This document shows positions 27,377 through 35,836 of a stretch of 59,313 bases of DNA, in pieces. The notes beneath the pieces are model-generated. The model was not told the origin of the DNA and searched no databases. It worked only from the letters and a program-made list of their open reading frames with translations. Numbering within the stretch: position 1 is the first letter of the stretch; the number at the start of each line of letters is the position of its first letter. The stretch is from an uncultured Lentisphaeria bacterium (lineage in GTDB: Bacteria > Verrucomicrobiota > Lentisphaeria > JABSQK01 > CAJWLW01), in contig CAJWLW010000003.1 in the NCBI GenBank assembly GCA_913042885.1, positions 1 to 59,313 on the forward strand. The letters are read 5' to 3'. The position numbers and the translations under genes are program-made.

Positions 27377-28156
27377 TCAAATATCCTCGAGCGCCATCAG
27401 GGATTCAGGCAATACCTGACCGCCATCGACGACCAGCGTTTGCCCGGTGATATAGGCCGCTTCCTTCGAGGCGAAAAACAGGGCGGCATAGGCAACGTCT
27501 TCGACCGTTCCCAGCTTCTTCATGGGAATCGACTCAGTCATCTTCTGCAGGTACTCCTCGCCAAGATCATCCAGCCCTTCGGTCGCGATGTTCCCCGGCA
27601 TGATGGCATTGATAGTGATGTTGTGCGGTGACAGCTCGATGGCAGCGGTCTTGATAAACCCGAGTTGACCGGACTTGCTGGCGCCATAATGGCACCAACC
27701 GGGGTAACCGGTAATCGGACCGGTGATCGATGAGGTGACGATGACACGCCCGCCACCGCGTTCTTTTATTTTCGGCAGGCAGGCGCGGACGCCGAGGAAG
27801 GTTCCCTTCAGATTCACGCCCATGACTTCATCCCATTGCTCCGGCGTCATCTCACTGAGTTTCGCATCGGGGAAAATCCCGGCGTTACAACACAGGATAT
27901 CGATTCCCCCAAGATGCTCGACCGCAGCTTCGGCCATCTGCTGCATATCGTCCCAGGAACTGACATCGGCCGAAAATGCGGCGGCCGTGCCGCCGGCTGC
28001 ATTGATTTCCGCTGCGGTCGCCTGCGCCTGGTCAAGGTTACGGCCCACGATTAACACTTTGGCACCCTTTTCGGCAAAGATGCTGGCGATTCCCTTGCCG
28101 ATTCCCTTGCTGGAGCCGGTAACAATAACAGATTTTCCTTCGATCGATGTCAGCAT
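27377..28156 (-). CDS. Short-chain dehydrogenase/reductase (SDR)
   Basis: From ATG 28156, with GGGAG seven bases upstream, this 259-residue protein shows every classical SDR element: TGSSKGIG (13-20) cofactor loop, NAG (91-93), active-site Ser142/143 in VTSSI, YGASK with Tyr157 and Lys161, and the PGNIATEG loop. Arg39 after the second strand favours NADP(H), but this is not decisive. The C-terminus VDGGQVLP is typical of glucose/gluconate-type SDRs. It is the first gene of the minus-strand group with the kinase, aminotransferase and methyltransferase. The substrate is unknown. Confidence 0.93.
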   Translation of the reverse strand: MLTSIEGKSVIVTGSSKGIGKGIASIFAEKGAKVLIVGRNLDQAQATAAEINAAGGTAAAFSADVSSWDDMQQMAEAAVEHLGGIDILCCNAGIFPDAKLSEMTPEQWDEVMGVNLKGTFLGVRACLPKIKERGGGRVIVTSSITGPITGYPGWCHYGASKSGQLGFIKTAAIELSPHNITINAIMPGNIATEGLDDLGEEYLQKMTESIPMKKLGTVEDVAYAALFFASKEAAYITGQTLVVDGGQVLPESLMALEDI

Positions 28157-28688
28157 GATGTGCTCCCTATAATTGGATCTAAGGGTCTTGGAACGTTTTT
28201 GATTTTCGCGGGCGCACACAGTTCCGGCTTCAGCCGGTCACCGGGGCTGATTGCCCAACCCGCACGGTAGGCGGGATCACATGAATGCGGAACTGCGAAC
28301 AGGCGCTGAATGAATGTGCGACAAGGCCCGGCAAGTACAAGATCGCGAAGGATGCAAAATACAAATTCCAACCAGGCGATCAAGTCACTGACGATCGCTT
28401 GGCGGTACGTCGCCCCGGAGACCGAGTTCCCCCAATGGGCTTACACCGCAATTCTGTCACAGGGCAGCGGTGTGGATCGGATGGGGAAAATGCCGCCGCA
28501 GAATGGCAACGTTCTCCGCTGCGGTGTACCCTTTGCTCCGTCCTTTCTTCTAATCCCGGATAATGCATGCTTTCCCGCTGCGCGCTCGAAAACACATGAA
28601 TGGTCCAGGTTAACTCATGGCAACTGCTCTGTCCCGATTCCGAGGCAAGCCGATGTCATCCAACGTCAACAATTCATGAGGTCAGGCC
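28157..28688. other. Long divergent intergenic region
   Basis: About 530 bases between two divergent genes. It contains a 6-bp hairpin CCGGCT-TC-AGCCGG near 28224-28237 and a TATAAT-like box near 28167, close to the SDR start. Short open frames here overlap without any family resemblance or clear start, so I call no gene. GAGG a few bases before 28689 serves the downstream gene. Confidence 0.4.
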
Positions 28689-29540
28689 ATGAAGGGAATT
28701 AGCTGCAATTCAAACTTCCTGAGCAATATGCCTGTCGAGCAGGCCATCGACGCGTTGGCTGAACACGGTTATGACGCGATCGACGTCTGTCTGGAATTGG
28801 CGCCACCGTTTATTCCCATTCCGACACCGCATATGAGCCCGAACGACGATGCGTCGACGCGGGACCGTATACGGAAGCACGCGGAACAGGCGGGCATCGC
28901 CTTTGGGGCGCTGAACGCACATACCAACCTCTGCGCACGCGACCCTCAGGAGCGTCAAGCCAACACGGACTTTCTGGCCGGTTCACTTCAACTTGCCGCC
29001 GATTTGGGAGCAGCGGTCGTCGTCACCGCCGGTGGCGGCAAGGACGCCTACGGCTACGAGCAATGGTTCTTCGATTGGGCGATCGACACCCTGCGACAAG
29101 TGTTGCCGATTGCCGACCGGTTAGGAATCACTATAGCCATCGAGGCGGGCAGCCCGGCGGGTTCTTTGATCTACAACAGCAAGACAATGCAGAAGCTCCT
29201 GGCAACCGAGGGGCTCGACTCGGCCCGCGTGCTCTTCGACCCCGCGCATTACTACCTCCGTGGTGACTGCCCTGTCCAGGCTTTCGAGACATTCAAAAAC
29301 CAGGTCGTTCACATGCACGCTAAAGACGCCGCGGGCGACCCGGAAAACATCATCTTCCCGCCGCTCGGCGAAGGGGAGATTAATTACGACGCGTTGATTG
29401 GCGCCATGGCGGCCGGCGGGTTCGACGGGTATATCGCGGTGGAATACGAAGCGTTCGCGTGGGACTTTCCACGTGATCACGCGAAAGTCTTGGCCCAGGA
29501 AAAAGCCTTTGTCGATCGTCTCGTCGCCAAACACTGGTGA
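28689..29540 (+). CDS. Sugar isomerase/epimerase (hydroxypyruvate isomerase-like TIM barrel)
   Basis: A 283-residue xylose-isomerase-like barrel. The four metal ligands appear in order and spacing: Glu152 (IAIEAG), Asp184 (LFDPAHY), His210 (HMHAKD) and Glu252 (VEYEAF). GISCNSNFLS at the start and DCPVQAFETF are usual for the family. GAGG eight bases before the ATG supports the start. Such enzymes interconvert keto sugars (tagatose/psicose, hydroxypyruvate, inosose derivatives). It is convergent with the Ldh2-type dehydrogenase at 29667 and separated from the divergent SDR by a long gap, so it is probably monocistronic. Confidence 0.9.
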   Translation: MKGISCNSNFLSNMPVEQAIDALAEHGYDAIDVCLELAPPFIPIPTPHMSPNDDASTRDRIRKHAEQAGIAFGALNAHTNLCARDPQERQANTDFLAGSLQLAADLGAAVVVTAGGGKDAYGYEQWFFDWAIDTLRQVLPIADRLGITIAIEAGSPAGSLIYNSKTMQKLLATEGLDSARVLFDPAHYYLRGDCPVQAFETFKNQVVHMHAKDAAGDPENIIFPPLGEGEINYDALIGAMAAGGFDGYIAVEYEAFAWDFPRDHAKVLAQEKAFVDRLVAKHW

Positions 29541-29546
29541 TCGGCA

Positions 29547-29564
29547 CCCGGAATCCGTTCCGGG
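29547..29564. terminator. Short hairpin between convergent genes, possible weak terminator
   Basis: Arms CCCGGAA and TTCCGGG with a TCCG loop lie just after the stop at 29540. No T run follows, so termination would have to be factor-assisted. Confidence 0.35.
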
Positions 29565-29666
29565 AGGACGAGCGACGGTTACTATCCGCTTTCAGGATCA
29601 TGGGCGTGGGCGGATTGACAACGAGGTGTGGCATCCACAGCAAGGCATCGGCACTGTTGCGGGAGT

Positions 29667-30719
29667 TTATTCCGCCGGTATGTCTACGCCGAGTTCTGCT
29701 GCGATATCGGAGATGGTTTTCCAGGTGCCGTCGGGAAAGGGAATGCCGTCGCGCTCCCGTTCCTCTCGGGCCCGGCTTTCCAGCTCGCCGGGGATAAAAA
29801 TCTCGTTGGTGCCTTCGCTGCAGGGGACAGACTTTACGGCCTGGAAATACGCGTCGACCTGGGCGCGAAAGATATCGACATCGACGAAGCGGGCAATGTC
29901 GATGGCGATGACAAAGGTGCCGTTGCCTTCGATGTAGTCGTCCCGATGCGCCGCACCGTAGCCGGTAAGCATAGCGCCGAGGATCTCGGCGAAGAGGGCG
30001 ATGGCGTATCCCTTGTGACCGCCGAAGGCGCGCATGGCGCCGATGGTTTCAAGTTCGAGCGTCATGTATTCACCGGGGTCGGTGGTCGGTTTCCCGTCGG
30101 CGTTGAGCGCCCAGTCGTCCGGTATCGAGTCGCCGTTCTGCAGGGCGATCAGCACTTTGCCGCCGGCTGCAGCGGCGGTGGAAATGTCACAGATCAGCGG
30201 TGACATGGTTTTGCTCGGGGCGCCGAAGGCGATCGGGTTGCCGCCCAGGGCAGGCTTGATGCCGCCAAACGGCGTCACCATGCCGCCTCTTGGTCCGGCG
30301 CTGCAAATGATTAGCGCGACCATGTTCGCGTTGACAATCCGCTCGACGTATCCCCATAGTGCGCCAACGTGATTACAGTTTTGAATGCCGACCGTACCGA
30401 CACCGAGCTCCTGAGCAACTGTGATCGCCAGGTCGGTGGCTTTGCTGGCACTGTAATGGCCGAAACTTCTGTGGCCGTTCATCAACGCAGTCGGCCCGTC
30501 CCGGCGCAGGATCTCCGGCTCGGCATCGGGAACGAGTTTGCCGCTGCGGATGTCGTTGACAAAGCGCGGCACGGCTATGCAGCCGTGTGAGTCGTGGCCG
30601 ATCAGGTTGGTCTCGACCTGGTAATCGCTTACCAGTCGTGCCTGGGCATCTGGCGCACCCATCGCACGGTACACGTCGTACGCCAGCTTTCGCAGGAGGT
30701 TGTGATCAATCGTTGGCAT
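29667..30719 (-). CDS. Malate/L-lactate/ureidoglycolate dehydrogenase (Ldh2) family protein
   Basis: This 350-residue protein matches the Ldh2/YlbC-type NAD(P)-dependent oxidoreductases, which are not Rossmann enzymes. Visible hallmarks are GHDSHG (41-46) near the N-terminus, NCNHVGALWGY with the substrate-site histidine, PFGG followed by GGNPIAFGAP, DISTAAAAGGKV, and FGGHKGYAIALFAEIL. Family members oxidise 2-hydroxy acids or reduce 2-keto acids and imines. Beside sugar isomerases and a HAD phosphatase, an aldonate or keto-acid step is likely but not provable. ATG 30719 is the natural start. Confidence 0.92.
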   Translation of the reverse strand: MPTIDHNLLRKLAYDVYRAMGAPDAQARLVSDYQVETNLIGHDSHGCIAVPRFVNDIRSGKLVPDAEPEILRRDGPTALMNGHRSFGHYSASKATDLAITVAQELGVGTVGIQNCNHVGALWGYVERIVNANMVALIICSAGPRGGMVTPFGGIKPALGGNPIAFGAPSKTMSPLICDISTAAAAGGKVLIALQNGDSIPDDWALNADGKPTTDPGEYMTLELETIGAMRAFGGHKGYAIALFAEILGAMLTGYGAAHRDDYIEGNGTFVIAIDIARFVDVDIFRAQVDAYFQAVKSVPCSEGTNEIFIPGELESRAREERERDGIPFPDGTWKTISDIAAELGVDIPAE

Positions 30720-30863
30720 GTATTATCCAGGTTGGCACATTGGGGTAACTATACTCCCCGTTGCGCCGAGTTGCCGATGTCGGACCTCGATTCCCCGACA
30801 CCTGTCTTGACCACAGGCCGACTGCCCGTCGAATGGCGGGAGCGATCAAGGAATCACCAAGCC

Positions 30864-31556
30864 TCACCCGATCATCCCTATGACCAGTTCCAGTGACTGC
30901 ACATACAAGCCGCCGTCCGCTTCTTTCACCAGCGGCTGCTCCTGATCCCGGCGCACGACAATGACCTGCTCGATCCCGGCAGCGAGTGCGGCAGCCAGGT
31001 CATGCTGCGGATCATCGCCGACCATCAGGGTGGTCTCCGGATTCAGCGACGCCGCTTCCAGGATGGATGGGAAAAAGGTCGGCGTGAATTTTCCCAGCGG
31101 GTCGCCGAACGCGTCGCCGCCGAAGTAACCGGTGAAAAACGGCGACCCGTCGATCGTCGCCAGACCGCTCGTTGCCAGCTTTGCCAAAGCGCCCATCCTC
31201 GCGTTGGTGGTCGCGGTGTAAAGCGGCATCCCCATCGCCGAGAGCGCGCGGATCAATGCTTCCGCATCCGGGTATACGCCGACAGACTCGCACAGCCATT
31301 CCTGCAACGCTTGCCAGTACGTCTCACGCGAGACATTCAGCTCGGGAAGAAAAGTGAACAGGCAAGTCGTCTCCGGATTACCGACCTCACGGATTCGCGC
31401 CAACGCGCTTTCATGCGGGATTGATTCCTGTTCGGCAACGATGTCGGCCAAGGTGAGCAGAAATCCGATGCCACCAGCTGCTTTCGACTTCGCGAACGTG
31501 ATTGTGTCATCGATATCGATCAGCACGTCTGTGACGTTGAGTCGGGGTAGTTCCAT
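30864..31556 (-). CDS. HAD superfamily phosphohydrolase
   Basis: A 230-residue HAD protein: VLIDIDDTITF gives the nucleophile Asp14 and acid Asp16, TATTNAR is motif II (Thr in place of the usual T/S loop), LGKFTPTFF holds the motif III lysine, and MVGDDPQHDL is motif IV. The helical cap between motifs I and II (about 25-100) places it in the phosphoglycolate-phosphatase-like subclass. It probably dephosphorylates a small metabolite. It is 144 bases from the Ldh2-type gene in the same direction; an octamer array lies upstream of its ATG. Confidence 0.9.
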   Translation of the reverse strand: MELPRLNVTDVLIDIDDTITFAKSKAAGGIGFLLTLADIVAEQESIPHESALARIREVGNPETTCLFTFLPELNVSRETYWQALQEWLCESVGVYPDAEALIRALSAMGMPLYTATTNARMGALAKLATSGLATIDGSPFFTGYFGGDAFGDPLGKFTPTFFPSILEAASLNPETTLMVGDDPQHDLAAALAAGIEQVIVVRRDQEQPLVKEADGGLYVQSLELVIGMIG

Positions 31557-31562
31557 GGGGCA

Positions 31563-31594
31563 TTGGGTGATTGGGTGATTGGGTGACTGGGTGA
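31563..31594. repeat. Octamer array, four units of TTGGGTGA type
   Basis: Three TTGGGTGA units and one CTGGGTGA in perfect phase start 7 bases upstream of the ATG at 31556 (minus strand) and fill most of the 50-base spacer to the stop of the next gene. Confidence 0.88.
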
Positions 31595-31605
31595 TTGGAC
31601 AAACA

Positions 31606-33792
31606 TCAAATTATCACACCGGGATTCGCCTCCTGTCGGGCGATCGCGCCGTCGCTGCCGTACCCGAAGGCGCGCTTGAGCGGCGCCGACAGGTTGGTGC
31701 GTTCGAGCGCATTGGCAACCCGCGATGCGCCCATGGCTGCTTGTGGAAAGGCGAAACGGTCGAGCTTGGCGGCGATCCTGAGCAGACGCGCCTTGTGCGG
31801 GCCCGGTTGGCGGTTGCCATAGCGGTTCGCCTCCCAGAAGAGGGCGAACTGGTAGTGCAGCTCGATCAGCAGCCCGGTGTAAGTCACAAGCGTCAGATCT
31901 TCATCGAGATTCGCCTTTGCTGCCGCCGGCAGATTTCGTTGTTTGCGGAGTCCGCGGAAGCCGGCCGAGATATCCTCGAACGCCTTGACGATATCGTCCA
32001 GATTGTTGAGGCCGTTGCCGATCCTGCCATCGGAATCGTCGGGGCGATGCAGCCTGAGATGGTCGAAATCGAACAGCTCGAGCATTGGCAAACCGCCCGC
32101 ATTGTCCCACTCGACGGCGGCATAGTCGCCGTAGTTTCGCCGCAGGTTCCAGTTCAGATTGCCGGCAACGACACTCTTGATCATCATGATGTTGCTGGTC
32201 GCCAGATCCAGCTTGCGGTAGAGCCTCTCCGCCTGCCGCGCGACCGGTCCGAAACGCAGGCGAAAGAACTGACGCAGCATCGAATCGTAATCGTGCCCGG
32301 GGTCCCACAGCAGCCTGCCGAGTTGCCAGTTCGTGAGTGACCGCGGCCCCCAGTGTCCCGGCGACACGTGCATATACTGCATGCCGCTGACTCCGTTCGC
32401 CGCATAGGTCGGCACGTCGGCTGCCATGGTTTTGGAGAATACCGTTGCCATGTCGGCCAGAGCACTGACGTTGTAGAATTCGCCCTGAATAATGGGGCCT
32501 TTGAATTTGCGGTGCCAACCCTGGATGGCACGCCAGTGAAGCAGGTTCAGTTCGCGGCATTCGGGATCGTCCATGGGATGGGCCTGGCAGCGCCGAATCG
32601 GCCAGATCTCCAACTGGGTCGTTTCCATATCGAAGCCCTTCGGGAACGGACGTGACGGCGGCTGCAGACTGTCGTTACAGTCATAAGCCTCGAAGCGGAG
32701 AATGATCCTGTGGTCGATGTTCCCTTTCTCGTACTCGGCGTCGAGGCGCCGCCGCATCTCATGCACGAGCCGCAGATAACGGTCGGCTGCGTTCCCCATC
32801 TTTTTGCACGACCGGCATTCACACCATGTCTTGCCGGTATCCGACCCGCCGAACGCATAGATATCGAGCCAGGCCGCATGCTGCATCACGAAAGCCATGA
32901 TCTGCTCGAACAGGTAGTTGACGGCCGCCCGATTCGACACACAAATAACCCCCGGCCATCGGTCGCGCTTGCCATTGCGCAGCGCGAACCACTCCGGATG
33001 GGCTTCGTAAAGGGTCTTGCCTTTCTTGAAAATGTGGTCCGGATCGAACTTGAGATGCATCTCGTCGCCGCCGGCCATGATGCCGATGCCAAGCTTCTTG
33101 GCCAGCGCCGGATGGGTGCTGGGCCAGGCGCAATAGTTCATTCTGTTTCTCGCCATCCAAACGAGAAGATCCTCGGTTACCGGATGGCGGGCGCTGCCGA
33201 TGTAGAAACCTCTGGATTCAAATCGCGGGGCTTCCGTCAGGTGCAGGGCTTCCTTCCAGAACACGACACGCTTTGGCCAGGCCGCCTGGATGCAGCCCGG
33301 GCTGGTCCAGCCCAGGCCCAGTTCCTCGAGGTAGCGGTAGACGCCATTGAGCACGCCGTTGCGGGTCAGTGCGGCAATGTACAGAATGCGGGTACGGGCC
33401 TCCCGGCGCGCCAGAATGAGGTATCCCTCGGAATGGCTCACCCCTCTCATCCCGCCCGCATCTTGCAGCGCCGCGACACGCGGATTCGACGATGGCGTGC
33501 CGAGCACAATCTGCAGGGTAGCCGATCTGAGTTTTCCGCCAGGCACCACAAAGCTGACAGCGGCGTCTGTACGATCCGCATTCCTGCACAGCGTCCGGAT
33601 GCCGTTTCCGAGCTCGACCGCAGCGTAACATTCCGTCACCGCGTCGGCATCGGTATCGGGAACGAACCACTTGACTTTCTTCTCCGACCGGGCGGCAGCC
33701 GCGACCGTCTTGAAGCTGCCGCGCGAAACGTCGATTCGTATTTTGCAGTCTTTCATGTTGCTTATCATAACGCGTCTTTGATCATTGGACAT
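31606..33792 (-). CDS. DUF4838 (GH20-like) glycosidase-type protein
   Basis: Up to 728 residues; alternative starts at 33768 and 33756 give MISNMKD or MKDCKIR. No signal peptide is evident. The N-terminal ~160 residues look like the zincin-like alpha/beta domain of GH20/GH67-type enzymes (RILYIAALTRNGVLNGVYRY, split as RILYIAALTR and NGVLNGVYRY, then LEELGLGW). The barrel domain follows with EMHLKFDPDH, EAHPEWFAL, the family cysteine motif WCECRSCKKMG, and MQYMHVSPGHWG. The rest is helical. DUF4838 proteins are presumed glycoside hydrolases without a settled substrate. It is divergent from the peptidase gene at 33868 across a heptamer array. Confidence 0.85.
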   Translation of the reverse strand: MSNDQRRVMISNMKDCKIRIDVSRGSFKTVAAAARSEKKVKWFVPDTDADAVTECYAAVELGNGIRTLCRNADRTDAAVSFVVPGGKLRSATLQIVLGTPSSNPRVAALQDAGGMRGVSHSEGYLILARREARTRILYIAALTRNGVLNGVYRYLEELGLGWTSPGCIQAAWPKRVVFWKEALHLTEAPRFESRGFYIGSARHPVTEDLLVWMARNRMNYCAWPSTHPALAKKLGIGIMAGGDEMHLKFDPDHIFKKGKTLYEAHPEWFALRNGKRDRWPGVICVSNRAAVNYLFEQIMAFVMQHAAWLDIYAFGGSDTGKTWCECRSCKKMGNAADRYLRLVHEMRRRLDAEYEKGNIDHRIILRFEAYDCNDSLQPPSRPFPKGFDMETTQLEIWPIRRCQAHPMDDPECRELNLLHWRAIQGWHRKFKGPIIQGEFYNVSALADMATVFSKTMAADVPTYAANGVSGMQYMHVSPGHWGPRSLTNWQLGRLLWDPGHDYDSMLRQFFRLRFGPVARQAERLYRKLDLATSNIMMIKSVVAGNLNWNLRRNYGDYAAVEWDNAGGLPMLELFDFDHLRLHRPDDSDGRIGNGLNNLDDIVKAFEDISAGFRGLRKQRNLPAAAKANLDEDLTLVTYTGLLIELHYQFALFWEANRYGNRQPGPHKARLLRIAAKLDRFAFPQAAMGASRVANALERTNLSAPLKRAFGYGSDGAIARQEANPGVII

Positions 33793-33811
33793 ACGACACG
33801 TAGTGTATCAT

Positions 33812-33867
33812 ATCTCGTATTCCGCATCCCTCCCGCATCACGAATCCTGCATCCCGTATCGCGACCA
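33812..33867. repeat. Heptamer array of ATCCCGY type ending at a start codon
   Basis: Units ATCTCGT, ATTCCGC, ATCCCTC, a 4-base break, then ATCACGA, ATCCTGC, ATCCCGT, ATCGCGA. The last unit ends 3 bases before the ATG at 33868, and the array begins 20 bases from the divergent start at 33792. Confidence 0.7.
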
Positions 33868-35736
33868 ATGAGATATCAAACACCGCGCTCACTCTCAGCG
33901 TTTTGCCGGAACGTGCTGCCCGTACTTCAGAAAGCGGTGAACGGACGGCGCGTCCTCGACGATGTGGCTGCAATTGTCGCGACGGATCGCTGGAACTCGT
34001 TCGACCGCTTTCATCAAACGACAGAGACGCTGGTCGATCGTTACGAGCGCGCCGGTGCCACAGTGGAGGTTCAATCGATTCAGACCGGCGGCAGAATCGG
34101 CTCCGGCCGGTGGATCATTCAGGAAGCGCAGGATATCCGTTCCGCCACCGTCGACGTGATCCACCCGATTCGCTGCCGCGTGCTCGACTACCACGAGAAC
34201 CCCTGGCACGTCGTTCAATGGACGACCGGTACGCCGGAGAACGGGCTTGTCACTGAACTGGTCATCATCGATACCCTGGACGAGCTCGGCAGCATTGTGC
34301 CCGGCGCACTCGCGGGCAAAATGATCCTGACGCAGCTGGATCCGCGGCCGGCATTGAAGCAGCTGTCCGCCACGGGAGCGGTCGGGGTCATCTCCGACAA
34401 ACCGATAACAGGCCACCCGGATGCGACCGCCTGGATCAAGTTCGGCTGGGGCGGCATCCCGATCGAGAACGCGGCCGTGCGTCTGGTGGGGCTGGTGCTT
34501 TCTGAGAACGGCGGCAGGAAACTCCGCGCGATGATGCGGACACATGGCAGCCTGAGCCTGCTGACCAAGGTCGATACCCGCCGCTACGTCGGCACACACG
34601 ATGTGGTTAGCGGCATCGTGCGCGGCCGCGACGATTCGGCAGAAGAGGTTTGGGCACTGGCGCACAGCGCCGAGCCCGGCGCCATCGACAATGCATCCGG
34701 GGTGGCCGTCTGCCTGGAGATTGCCCGCGTCATTGAAAAGCTGATCGCCGCCGGGCGGCTGCCCCGGCCACGGCGGACGATTCGACTGCTCCATGCCTAT
34801 GAAAGCTACGGTTTTTTTCATTACCTGGAAAATGTGCCGCGCTTGCAAACACCCTTGGCCGGTGTCTGCATTGATTCCGTGGGATCCCGGTCCGACCTGT
34901 GCAACGGGCGCCTGTCCTGGCGATCAACCATTCCGATGTCCGCCGGCTTTGTGGATCGAATCGGTGCGGTTGTCATCCGTGCAGCGCTGCGTCTGGGGAA
35001 ACCCGGCTACCGGCTGGCCCCCGGTCCTTTTGTCTCGACGGTGGACACTCTGATGGGAGATCCACGGTACGGGTTCCCGTGCCCCTGGATCAACACCTGC
35101 TATTGCTCCACATCCGATCAGCTGTGGAACGGCTATCACAGTTCGAAGGATACCCCTGATTTCCTGAGCCGGAGCGGGCTATCCTCCTGCACCGCCGCCA
35201 TGGCCGGCTACCTCTATTATCTGGCGGACGCGGGCAGCCGGGAGGTGATGGAACTGGCGAAGTCGGAAACTGATCGAATCATTCAACAGCTCGCAGACAC
35301 AAAGAAAAGTTGTTCGCCGGCAGAAATGCGTTACTTGCAGGACTCACACCGGGAGGGCATGGACCGGCTGAAACGCTGGATTTCCGATGACGAGGCTATC
35401 GGCATTCTGAATGATAATGAACGCCGGGTGCTTGAGGCCGCCGCTGCAATACCGAAAAAGGGGCGCGCCCGCAAGCGCCTGCCACGAGGCGCCGGGCGAG
35501 TACCACGACGGCTCGCACCCTTGGCGCCGACACTTGAAAACACACCGCCGCTTATCGCCGCGCAAATACACGATAGCGGACTTCCCGCCTGGGCCCTGTT
35601 CTGGGCTGACGGCAACCGGACGCTTGCCGAGATTGCCGATGCCGTTGGTTGCGAAACCGCCAACGCAGTAAGCTATGAACAAGTTGCAGCGTTTTTCGAG
35701 GCGCACGCCGCCCTTTCTTATGTCGAGTTGAATTGA
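33868..35736 (+). CDS. M28-like peptidase family protein with PA-type insert
   Basis: The frame is open far upstream, but that part lies antisense to the DUF4838 gene, so the ATG at 33868 is taken as the start (622 residues). The catalytic core carries ALAHSAEPGAIDNASGVAV (about 264-282), where His266 and Asp274 match the first zinc ligands of M28 aminopeptidases. A protease-associated-like segment precedes it (ILTQLDPRPALKQL to VGVISDKP, about 153-180). Late ligands are harder to place (SVGSRSD, YCSTSDQLW, YHSSKDTP). The C-terminal ~100 residues form a small helical domain (GNRTLAEIADAVG) like a winged-helix or PqqD-type module. It might release amino-acid substituents from glycans or peptides; this is inference. 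Confidence 0.8.
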   Translation: MRYQTPRSLSAFCRNVLPVLQKAVNGRRVLDDVAAIVATDRWNSFDRFHQTTETLVDRYERAGATVEVQSIQTGGRIGSGRWIIQEAQDIRSATVDVIHPIRCRVLDYHENPWHVVQWTTGTPENGLVTELVIIDTLDELGSIVPGALAGKMILTQLDPRPALKQLSATGAVGVISDKPITGHPDATAWIKFGWGGIPIENAAVRLVGLVLSENGGRKLRAMMRTHGSLSLLTKVDTRRYVGTHDVVSGIVRGRDDSAEEVWALAHSAEPGAIDNASGVAVCLEIARVIEKLIAAGRLPRPRRTIRLLHAYESYGFFHYLENVPRLQTPLAGVCIDSVGSRSDLCNGRLSWRSTIPMSAGFVDRIGAVVIRAALRLGKPGYRLAPGPFVSTVDTLMGDPRYGFPCPWINTCYCSTSDQLWNGYHSSKDTPDFLSRSGLSSCTAAMAGYLYYLADAGSREVMELAKSETDRIIQQLADTKKSCSPAEMRYLQDSHREGMDRLKRWISDDEAIGILNDNERRVLEAAAAIPKKGRARKRLPRGAGRVPRRLAPLAPTLENTPPLIAAQIHDSGLPAWALFWADGNRTLAEIADAVGCETANAVSYEQVAAFFEAHAALSYVELN

Positions 35737-35836
35737 TTGCCGGGAAGTAAAAGCTCCATGAAGTGCGTATCCGGCTACGCCGGGAATTGATCACCGTTCA
35801 TTGTGGTCTGTCCTGTGACAAAACAGAGATGACAGT

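Noticed and set aside
28157..28688. Possible riboswitch or small gene in the long gap
   Set aside because: No recognisable conserved core or coding pattern could be found by eye.
32710..33867. Upstream extension of the M28-like peptidase frame
   Set aside because: Antisense to the DUF4838 gene; conserved peptidase sequence begins only after 33868.
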